Assembly: GCA_045805345.1 (NCBI GenBank)
Contig: JBJMLK010000005.1
Coordinates: 1 to 8,915, forward strand
Direction: 5' to 3'
Source of the DNA: AC-37 sp045805345
Lineage (GTDB): Bacteria; Actinomycetota; Thermoleophilia; Solirubrobacterales; Thermoleophilaceae
DNA length: 8,915 nt
In this document: piece after piece, positions 1 through 5,296 of the stretch
Numbering within the stretch: position 1 is the stretch's first letter
Layout of the letters: every line of letters begins with the position of its first letter
Program-made: the position numbers and the translations under genes
Notes under the pieces: generated by a model
What the model was told of the DNA's origin: nothing
Databases searched by the model: none
What the model saw: only the letters and a program-made list of their open reading frames with translations

Positions 1-681
1 GAGCTCGGTGACGAGCTTGCGCTCGGCCCGGCCGATCGTGTTGAGCTTCTCGACGACGTGCACCGGGTTGCGGATCGTGCGGGCCTTGTCGGCGAGCGCG
101 CGGGCGATCGCCTGGCGGATCCACCAGGTGGCGTAGGTCGAGAACTTGAAGCCCTTGCGGTAGTCGAACTTCTCGGCTGCGCGGACCAGCCCGAGCGTGC
201 CCTCCTGGATCAGGTCGAGGAACGGCAGGCCCTGGTTGCGGTAGTTCTTGGCGATCGAGACGACGAGCCGCAGGTTGGACTCGACCATCTTCTGCTTCGC
301 GTCGAGGTCGCCGCGCTCGATCCGCTTCGCGAGGTCGACCTCCTCCTGAGCCGTGAGCAGCCGGACCTTCCCGATGTCCTTGAGGAACAGCTGCAGCGAG
401 TCCGTCGTCATGTCGGGCTTCAAGTCGATCTGAGTCTTCTTGCGGCGCCGGTCCTTGCGGTCCACGGCGCGCTCCTCAGTCGGCTGAAGCGCCGGGTCGT
501 CCTCGACGAGCTCGATCTCCGACTTCTCGAGGAAGGTGTGCAGCTCCTCGATGTCGCCGTCGTCGACGTCGACCTCCGCAATCGCGGTCGCGACCTCGGC
601 GTACGTCAGCACCCCCGTCTGCGACCCCTTCAGAACGAGGAGCTTTACCTCCTCGAGTTCCTGCAGTTCAGCTACTGACAT
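1..681 (-). CDS. rpoD: RNA polymerase principal sigma factor (RpoD/SigA), N-terminal 227 residues, 3' end outside window
   Basis: Primary sigma factor that directs RNA polymerase to housekeeping promoters. Only the first 227 codons are present, and the frame runs off the left edge. Residues 1-62 look like a sigma region 1.1 (hydrophobic start, GVLTYAEV, then acidic). A basic linker follows (RKDRRRKK). Region 1.2 is near 93-125 (DSLQLFLKDIGKVRLLTAQE). Region 2 is near 128-200 with NLRLVVSIAKNY, GLPFLDLIQEG, GFKFSTYATWWIRQAI and region 3.0 RTIR-PVHVVEKLN. These motifs make the family certain. The sub-type (principal rather than a close paralogue) rests on region 1.1 and the DLIQEG/FKFSTYATWWIRQAI match. 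The start ATG at 681 has GGAAGAG just upstream. An in-frame ATG at 735 lacks an RBS and lies almost at the predicted transcript start. Oddity: residue 205 is Asn where Ile, Leu or Met is usual (IRNPVH). Confidence 0.96.
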   Translation of the reverse strand, partial: MSVAELQELEEVKLLVLKGSQTGVLTYAEVATAIAEVDVDDGDIEELHTFLEKSEIELVEDDPALQPTEERAVDRKDRRRKKTQIDLKPDMTTDSLQLFLKDIGKVRLLTAQEEVDLAKRIERGDLDAKQKMVESNLRLVVSIAKNYRNQGLPFLDLIQEGTLGLVRAAEKFDYRKGFKFSTYATWWIRQAIARALADKARTIRNPVHVVEKLNTIGRAERKLVTEL

Positions 682-743
682 GCTCTTCCGTTCTGTGATG
701 TGGCCGGCTAGTCGCGCACGGCCCCATCGGACCATGTGAGGCC

Positions 744-772
744 AGTGTAAGCGCTCCCGATTTGCCGGTCAA
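744..772 (-). promoter_or_regulatory. SigA-type promoter of the sigma factor gene
   Basis: On the minus strand, TTGACC (767-772) and TACACT (744-749) are separated by exactly 17 bp. This is a close match to the actinobacterial housekeeping consensus. Transcription would start near 737 and give a leader of about 55 nt before the ATG at 681. The match suggests the sigma gene is read by its own product, which is inferred. The same TTGACC -35 recurs before the secreted-protein gene. Confidence 0.6.
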
Positions 773-791
773 CGTGTTCTCGACCCCTCGA

Positions 792-831
792 CGGTACGAG
801 TGGAGGGTGCGCCCGCGCGCGACTCGTACCG
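792..831. repeat. 10-bp perfect inverted repeat with 20-bp spacer (possible operator)
   Basis: CGGTACGAGT at 792-801 is repeated in inverse as ACTCGTACCG at 822-831. The arm centres are 30 bp apart, about three helical turns. The repeat lies in the 736-933 spacer between the divergent sigma gene and the small basic protein gene, starting 20 bp upstream of the sigma -35 box. It is outside the predicted sigma transcript, so a DNA-binding site is more likely than an RNA hairpin. The rest of this spacer shows only weak signals: TATACA on the minus strand at 839-844 without a well-placed -35, and CATACT on the plus strand at 920-925, eight bases before the GTG at 934. Confidence 0.45.
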
Positions 832-933
832 GGGCAACTGTATACCCCCAGATCACACCTTTCACGCGCAAAACAACGGATTTCAGGACATGGCGCGCAC
901 AGAATCGTTAAGCCTCGTTCATACTTCCCGGAC

Positions 934-1287
934 GTGACCGACGACCCGGGAGTGATGGGGAACCTGCCGCGCTCGCGGCCGGGGCAGCGGAGCGCCAAGC
1001 GCGCCGGCCCCGGCGCCGCCGCGAAGAAGGCCGCGGGTGGCGCGAAGCCGGCCGCGGGGCGCGCGAAGGCGTCCAAGGCGGCGGGTGCCCGCGGCCCGAG
1101 CTCGCCGCGGTCCAAGGCCGCTCCGCGTTCGCGTGCGGCTCGCCCGGCTGATCAGGCCCGCAGGCAGCCGCAGCCCGCGTCATCGGGCCCTGACCCGCTC
1201 GGCGATGCGGTCCGGGTGGCCGCGAAGCTCGCCGGCGCGGGCATGGGAGTGGCGGCCGGGATACTGCGGCGGCTGCCGCGCCCTTGA
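934..1287 (+). CDS. Small basic Lys/Ala/Pro-rich protein, function unknown
   Basis: A 117-residue protein I cannot assign to a named family. Residues 1-22 are a short head (DDPGVMGNLPRSRPGQRS). Residues 23-85 are a low-complexity basic stretch of Lys, Ala, Arg, Gly and Pro repeats (such as AAAKKAAGG), like the tail of a histone H1-type protein. Residues 87-112 form a likely helix rich in Ala, Gly, Val and Leu, followed by RRLPRP. The head and closing LPRP resemble short proteins I recall from Thermoleophilia, but this is unverified. The GTG start is 8 bases after a CATACT box and has no Shine-Dalgarno, which fits a leaderless or near-leaderless message. GTG 952 and ATG 955 are alternative starts. 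It is divergent from the sigma gene and precedes the response regulator by 91 bases. Coding is supported by the frame staying open and by the ordered head and helix, though low complexity weakens the case. Confidence 0.65.
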   Translation: MTDDPGVMGNLPRSRPGQRSAKRAGPGAAAKKAAGGAKPAAGRAKASKAAGARGPSSPRSKAAPRSRAARPADQARRQPQPASSGPDPLGDAVRVAAKLAGAGMGVAAGILRRLPRP

Positions 1288-1366
1288 CCCATTCTCGGGT
1301 CGCCGCATGCCAAGCGGTCGAAAAGAACCCCCCAGGGAGGGCTAGCTTCGGCACCCCCCTTTCGGT

Positions 1367-1372
1367 TAGGCT
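1367..1372 (+). promoter_or_regulatory. Candidate -10 box (TAGGCT) for a leaderless response regulator mRNA
   Basis: TAGGCT sits six bases before the GTG at 1379, so transcription would begin at or next to the start codon. No Shine-Dalgarno is visible before that GTG, which agrees. No convincing -35 is seen 17-18 bp upstream. The same GTTAGG(C/T)TC context precedes the dodecin gene. Confidence 0.35.
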
Positions 1373-1378
1373 CGATTC

Positions 1379-1999
1379 GTGCACGCGGACTCGGTGCGGT
1401 GCCTGATCGTCGACGACCACCCGGTCGTGCGGCAGGGGATACGCGCGCTGTTGGAGCGGGAGATGCCGGGGGTCGAGGTGCTCGACGCCGAGAACGCGGC
1501 GGCCGCGCTCAGCGAGAACGACGGCCGCTCGCCTGACGTCGTCGTCATCGATCCGTCGTCGTCGGGGGCGGACGTCGAGAAGCTCGTGGCCGAGCTGCGG
1601 CGCTCGCTCGACTCGGCGATCGTCGTCTTCACCGGCAACGGCGGGCCGCGCCTGCTGGCCGACGCGCTCAAGGCCGGCGTGAAGGGCTACGTGCGTAAGG
1701 ACTCGCCGCCCGAGGACCTGCTGCGCGCGATCCAGGCCGCGCAGTCGGGCGAGTTCTACGTGGACCCGGCGCTGTCGTCGACGATCGTGCTCGAGGAGGG
1801 CGACCGGACGCTCACGGTGCGCCAGCGCGAGATCCTCCAGATGCTCGCCGACGGGATGCAGACCGACGCCGTGGCGCGTCAGCTCGGCCTGTCGACGGAG
1901 ACCGTGCGCACCCACACGAAGCGGATCCTGGCGAAGCTGCACGCGGACACGCGCACGCAGGCCGTGGCGATCGCCATCCGCAACGGCCTGATCCAGTAG
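1379..1999 (+). CDS. Response regulator transcription factor, NarL/LuxR (FixJ) type
   Basis: Two-component DNA-binding regulator of 206 residues, the usual length for the NarL family. The N-terminal receiver domain (about 5-120) has the acidic pair D12-D13, the expected phospho-acceptor D58 (VVVID), the switch Thr85 (VVFTG) and the invariant K107 (YVRKD). The C-terminal GerE/LuxR helix-turn-helix (about 143-205) carries LTVRQREILQMLADG, then a recognition region LSTETVRTHTKRILAKL. The loop after D58 reads PSSSGAD instead of the common L-x-MP-G-x-DG, so phosphorylation geometry or partner contact may differ. No histidine kinase lies in the window, so its partner is unknown. It converges on a GGDEF gene. 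The GTG start fits a leaderless transcript, and the receiver domain begins immediately after it, so little extra N-terminus is likely. Confidence 0.93.
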   Translation: MHADSVRCLIVDDHPVVRQGIRALLEREMPGVEVLDAENAAAALSENDGRSPDVVVIDPSSSGADVEKLVAELRRSLDSAIVVFTGNGGPRLLADALKAGVKGYVRKDSPPEDLLRAIQAAQSGEFYVDPALSSTIVLEEGDRTLTVRQREILQMLADGMQTDAVARQLGLSTETVRTHTKRILAKLHADTRTQAVAIAIRNGLIQ

Positions 2000-2039
2000 C
2001 GGCGGCTGCAACCTTCGCCGCGCGGCGTCCTCGGTCGCT

Positions 2040-2058
2040 CGCGTGCTGGTCGCACGCG
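2040..2058. terminator. Possible hairpin between convergent regulator and GGDEF genes
   Basis: CGCGTGC (2040-2046) and GCACGCG (2052-2058) form a perfect 7-bp stem around a TGGTC loop. It lies in the 114-base spacer of two convergent genes, 40 bases past one stop and 55 past the other. No T-run follows on either strand, so it would be an atypical terminator. A shorter stem (CGCCG/CGGCG, 2095-2107) lies nearer the GGDEF stop. Confidence 0.3.
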
Positions 2059-2113
2059 TCGCTCCCTGCGTCCTTGCGCTACTCGGTTTTCGCTCGCCGC
2101 TACGGCGTCGCCG

Positions 2114-3130
2114 TTACTCGGAAAGATCGCCGTTGCCGGAGGAGGGAGCCTCCGGGATCGCGACGGTCTCGCCCGCGGCCTTCGCGCGGTACATCGCGCC
2201 GTCGGCCAGCGCCAGGAGGTCCTCGGCGTCGGTGGCGTGCTGCGGGCACGAGACGACGCCGATAGAGACCCGCAGCGGCTGCTGAGCCGGGCTCTCGACG
2301 CGCTCGAGCTCGGTGGCGAGGCGATCCGCCATCGCTCGCGCGCGGGTAGCCGTCTGCTGCGGGAGCAGGACGCAGAACTCGTCGCCCCCCATGCGGATCG
2401 GGGTGTCGACGTTGCGGGTGCCCTCGCTGAGCGCGGTGGCGACGCCGACCAGCGTGCGGTCGCCCGCCCCGCTGCCGTAGGCGTCGTTGATCCGCTTGAG
2501 CCCCTCGATGTCGAGCAGCAGCAGCGCGAACGGGTGGCCGTAGCGCTTCTGCACGCCGAGCAGGTGCTGGAGGTGCTGCTGCATGAAGCGGCTGTTGTGG
2601 AGCCCGGTGAGGCTGTCGGTGGTGCCCAGCCACTCGGCCTCGCCCGAGCGCACCGTGAGCACGTCCTCGACGGCCTCGGCCTGCATCGAGCTGAAGAGGT
2701 CCGCCAGTCGCTCGACCATCGCCAGCGCGCTGACGGGATCGAGCCGGTCGAGCCCGCGTTGGAGCTCGGCGATCATCGCCGACTGCAGCACGGCCACGTC
2801 GCGGACCAGCTGCTTCGCGCGTGGCGACTCGTGGCCCGAGAGCTCCGACAGGCGCTGCGCCCACTCGATCGGCAGGGAGCCGCCCACCTCGCCGGCGCCG
2901 GCCGCGCGGGCGATCTCGGCGACGAGATCGGGCAACTCCTCCGCGACGCGCGGAACGGGCAGGCGCTTGAGGTCCTCGAGCGACGATCGCTCGACGACCC
3001 GCATCAGCCAAGATTTGGCGATCTCGCCTCGAGATGCCTCGAGGCGCGAGACCGGCGACTCCACTACTAGGTTCCCCTCGGATACGAACGGTGCGGGGGA
3101 GCGAGTCGGGGCCTCTCCAATCATGGACAC
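2114..3130 (-). CDS. Diguanylate cyclase (GGDEF domain) with helical N-terminal domain
   Basis: Makes the second messenger cyclic di-GMP from two GTP, probably in the cytoplasm since no membrane segment or signal peptide is seen. The GGDEF domain covers about residues 165-325. It has DSLTGLHN at 172-179, the metal-binding LLLLDIEGLKRIND (D207), an intact GGDEF signature at 248-252 and a closing ADGAMYRAKAAG. An RNVD I-site (239-242) lies exactly five residues before the signature, so product feedback inhibition is expected. The N-terminal part (about 25-155) is helical, with IAKSWLMRVVERSS and LPVPRVAEELPDLV. It vaguely recalls the RsbR-type N-terminal sensor fold; its ligand is unknown. The start is GTG 3130 or ATG 3124. 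A TAGAGT box at 3134-3139 would put the transcript start near 3127, favouring ATG 3124 as a leaderless start. The gene converges on the response regulator and diverges from moeA. Confidence 0.93.
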   Translation of the reverse strand: MSMIGEAPTRSPAPFVSEGNLVVESPVSRLEASRGEIAKSWLMRVVERSSLEDLKRLPVPRVAEELPDLVAEIARAAGAGEVGGSLPIEWAQRLSELSGHESPRAKQLVRDVAVLQSAMIAELQRGLDRLDPVSALAMVERLADLFSSMQAEAVEDVLTVRSGEAEWLGTTDSLTGLHNSRFMQQHLQHLLGVQKRYGHPFALLLLDIEGLKRINDAYGSGAGDRTLVGVATALSEGTRNVDTPIRMGGDEFCVLLPQQTATRARAMADRLATELERVESPAQQPLRVSIGVVSCPQHATDAEDLLALADGAMYRAKAAGETVAIPEAPSSGNGDLSE

Positions 3131-3199
3131 GCGACTCTACCCCTGCCCTCGGATGTGCAAGATAGCTCCCAGAATCAGGCGGAGTCAGAACATGAAGAC

Positions 3200-3210
3200 C
3201 GCAAATTGCG
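3200..3210. promoter_or_regulatory. AT-rich hyphenated palindrome in the GGDEF/moeA divergent spacer
   Basis: CGCAA-A-TTGCG is a perfect 5-bp-arm palindrome about one central base. It is one of the few AT-rich spots between the two divergent genes, 67 bases before the moeA start. It sits inside a looser pair of 7-bp arms, CCCAGAA (3168-3174) and TTCTGGG (3214-3220). An operator is possible. I see no good -35/-10 pair for moeA in the spacer, and no molybdenum-cofactor riboswitch could be recognised by eye. Confidence 0.3.
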
Positions 3211-3277
3211 AGTTTCTGGGCCGCGGCCGCGGGCGCGGAGCCGGCGCCGGTGGGCGCCGAGCCCGAGGCGGCGGACC

Positions 3278-4492
3278 GTGACCGGTGAGCTGATCTCGGT
3301 GGCCGAGGCCCGCCGGCGAGTGCTCGCGGCCGCGCGGCCGCTGCCCGCCGAGGAGGTGCGGCTGGCGGGCGCGCTCGGGCGCGTGCTGGCCGAGGCGGTC
3401 GCGAGCCCGCACGACCTTCCGCCGTTCGACGCCTCGGCGATGGACGGCTACGCGGTGATCGCCGGCCCGGCGGCCGAGCTCGCGGTGGTGGGCGAGTCGC
3501 GCGCCGGCCGCCCGGCGGAGCGGGCGCTGGCGCCCGGCGAGGCGATCGCCATCTCCACGGGCGCGGTCGTGCCCGCGGGGGCCGACGCGGTGGTGCCGGT
3601 GGAGCGGACGACGGCGAGCAACGGGCGGGTCGCGGTGCCCGACACCGCCGCGGGCGCGAACGTGCGCCGCGCCGGCGAGGACGTGCGGGGCGGCGAGGCG
3701 GTGCTGGCGGCCGGCACCGAGCTGGGTCCCGCCGAGCTCGCGGTGCTGGCCTCGCTCGGGCGCGAGCGAGTGAGCTGCGGCGCGACGCCGCGCGTCGCGG
3801 TGCTCGTGACCGGCGACGAGCTCGTGCCGCCCGGCCGGCCGCTCGGGCCCGGTCAGATCCGCGACTCGAACGCCACGGCGCTCGCCGCGCAGGCGGCGCG
3901 TGCGGGCGCGCGCGTGGAGCTGTCCGAGCACGTGCCGGACGAGCGCGACGCGACCATCGGCGCGCTCCGCCGGGCGCTCGACGCCGCCGACGTGGTGTGC
4001 GTGTCCGGCGGCGTGTCGGTGGGCGAGCACGACCACGTGAAGGCCGCGCTCGCCACGGTCGGCGCCGAGGAGAGCTTCTGGGGAGTCGCCCTGAAGCCCG
4101 GGAAGCCGACATGGTTCGGGACCGCGCGCGCCGGCGACACGCTCGTCTTCGGCCTGCCCGGCAACCCGGTGTCGGCGATGGTCACGTTCCACCTGCTGGC
4201 CCGGCCCGCCCTGCGCGCGCTGATGGGCGGCGAGCCGACCGACACGCGCGTGAAGGCCACGCTCGACGCACCGGTCCGCCTCAGCCCGCTGCGCGAGCAG
4301 GCGGTCCGCTGCCGGCTCGCGGCGCGCGAGGACGGCTGGCACGTGGAGCCGACGAAGGCGCAGGGCTCGCACGTGCTCACGTCGATGCTCGGCGCGGGCG
4401 CGCTCGCGCTCCTGCCGGCCGGCGACGGGACGCTCGAGCCGGGCGCGCGCGTGGACGCGGAGCTGCTCGCCCCCGGTACCTTGTCGGCGTGA
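3278..4492 (+). CDS. moeA: Molybdopterin molybdenumtransferase MoeA
   Basis: Inserts molybdate into adenylylated molybdopterin, the last common step of molybdenum cofactor synthesis. The 404 residues from this start match the family length (about 400-410). Signatures in order: PPFDASAMDGYAV (D51), ISTGAVVPAGADAVV (T94), AGEDVRGGE (D135), TGDEL (E181), GQIRDSN (193-198), SGGVSVGEHD (D252), KPGKP (273-277), GLPGNPVSAMVTF and GSHVLTSM. The acidic and Thr positions correspond to the catalytic set described for E. coli MoeA. The GTG at 3278 was chosen because the frame upstream (open to 3155) encodes an Arg/Pro-rich, non-conserved-looking stretch. The stop overlaps the next gene start in a GTGA tetranucleotide, so the two are probably co-translated. 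No other cofactor gene (moaA, mobA, moaE) is in the window. Confidence 0.96.
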   Translation: MTGELISVAEARRRVLAAARPLPAEEVRLAGALGRVLAEAVASPHDLPPFDASAMDGYAVIAGPAAELAVVGESRAGRPAERALAPGEAIAISTGAVVPAGADAVVPVERTTASNGRVAVPDTAAGANVRRAGEDVRGGEAVLAAGTELGPAELAVLASLGRERVSCGATPRVAVLVTGDELVPPGRPLGPGQIRDSNATALAAQAARAGARVELSEHVPDERDATIGALRRALDAADVVCVSGGVSVGEHDHVKAALATVGAEESFWGVALKPGKPTWFGTARAGDTLVFGLPGNPVSAMVTFHLLARPALRALMGGEPTDTRVKATLDAPVRLSPLREQAVRCRLAAREDGWHVEPTKAQGSHVLTSMLGAGALALLPAGDGTLEPGARVDAELLAPGTLSA

Positions 4493-5244
4493 GGCGCCCC
4501 CACCCCAGACAGGCCCTCGAGCGCAGCCGCGAGGCGCGGGCGCGCGTGCAGCTCGTGGAGGAGCCGCAGTCGGCCGCCGCCGCGGACGGCAGCGTCACCT
4601 CCAAGCAGGTCGCGGACGTGACCCTCCCCCGCTCCGAGCTCGACCAGATCTGGAACGTGGAGTACCTCGAGCGCCTCGCGCGCACGTATTGGCTGTTCCT
4701 CACGCGCGTCTCGCTCGGCTTCCTGCGAGTGCTCTACACGCCGGTGTCGCGCGAGGTGGTGCTCCTGCGCCGCCCGTTCCGGCTGCTGACGTTCCGCGAG
4801 CCCCGCTACGAGACCGAGGCGAACCGCGGCATGGTCACCTGGCCGATCGACCGCGGCATCCTCGTGGCTCCCAACGGCCGCGGCAAGGGGTACCTGCGCA
4901 TCTCGGTAGAGCGGCCCGAGCAGCCGCCGGCCAGCGAGGACGCCGACATCACCGTGCGCGTCAGCTCCGAGGTGGCCAACTTCTATCCCGCGATCGCCGC
5001 CGGCTGGCTGCCCCGCTGGGCCGCGCGCATCGGCAGCTTCGTGTACCGCGTGACCCAGCTCAACATCCACGTGATCGTGACCAACTCCTTCCTCCGCTCG
5101 CTCGCCCGGCTCGACCTGGCGCCGTCAGTCGTGGGCGCTCTGCGCGCCCGCGCGGAGGAGGCCGCCGCGGAGGGCGACCTCGATGCGTTTGCGAACGCCA
5201 GCGCCGCGGCCGCCGCGGAGGAGCGCCGCCAGGCGAACGCCTGA
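4489..5244 (+). CDS. Conserved-looking protein of unknown function, translationally coupled to moeA
   Basis: I do not recognise a named family. The 251-residue protein begins with a charged, probably disordered stretch (1-44), followed by a compact region with many aromatic residues. LDQIWNVEYLERLARTYWLF (51-70) is a likely helix, then SLGFLRVLYT. REVVLLRRPFRLLTFREPRYE leads into strand-like segments (GMVTWPIDRGILVA, GKGYLRISV). DITVRVSSEVANFYPAIA and FVYRVTQLNIHVIVTNSFLRSL follow, then a Glu/Ala-rich helical tail. No catalytic signature or signal peptide is visible. The core reminds me of an uncharacterised actinobacterial family; that is memory, not a search. The GTG start overlaps the moeA stop. 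GTG 4618 would drop the disordered head and is a possible alternative start. Coupling to moeA suggests joint expression, not a proven role in molybdenum cofactor synthesis. Confidence 0.85.
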   Translation: MRRPHPRQALERSREARARVQLVEEPQSAAAADGSVTSKQVADVTLPRSELDQIWNVEYLERLARTYWLFLTRVSLGFLRVLYTPVSREVVLLRRPFRLLTFREPRYETEANRGMVTWPIDRGILVAPNGRGKGYLRISVERPEQPPASEDADITVRVSSEVANFYPAIAAGWLPRWAARIGSFVYRVTQLNIHVIVTNSFLRSLARLDLAPSVVGALRARAEEAAAEGDLDAFANASAAAAAEERRQANA

Positions 5245-5264
5245 GCCGGCGTGCTCGCACCGGG

Positions 5265-5296
5265 CGCGCTCGCCGCTACCCGACGCGCTCGCCGCT
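5265..5296. repeat. 13-bp direct repeat spanning the glpX stop codon
   Basis: CGCGCTCGCCGCT occurs at 5265-5277 and again at 5284-5296, offset by 19 bp. The first copy runs over the glpX stop and the second lies in its last codons. It fills most of the 31-base gap between the convergent unknown gene and glpX. CGCTCGCCGCTAC from the first copy recurs at 2091-2103, beside the stop of the GGDEF gene. Confidence 0.5.

Noticed and set aside
839..871. Second minus-strand promoter (TATACA at 839-844) for the sigma gene
   Set aside because: The -10 is fair, but the only TTG-type -35 (TTGCGC, 866-871) is 21 bp away, and the 744-772 promoter is much better.
1286..1301. GACCC/GGGTC hairpin after the small basic protein gene
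   Set aside because: Only 5 bp, overlapping the stop codon, with no T-run; too weak to call a terminator.
908..2011. 367-residue open frame antisense to the response regulator
   Set aside because: Arg-rich shadow of two plus-strand genes with no recognisable domain.
3155..3277. 41-codon N-terminal extension of MoeA from GTG 3155
   Set aside because: Arg/Pro-rich with no MoeA similarity. The start at 3278 gives the normal family length.
2100..4112. 670-residue open frame on the minus strand
   Set aside because: Very Arg/Pro/Ala-rich with no domain. It runs antiparallel to moeA and overlaps the real GGDEF gene in another frame, so it is a GC-bias shadow.
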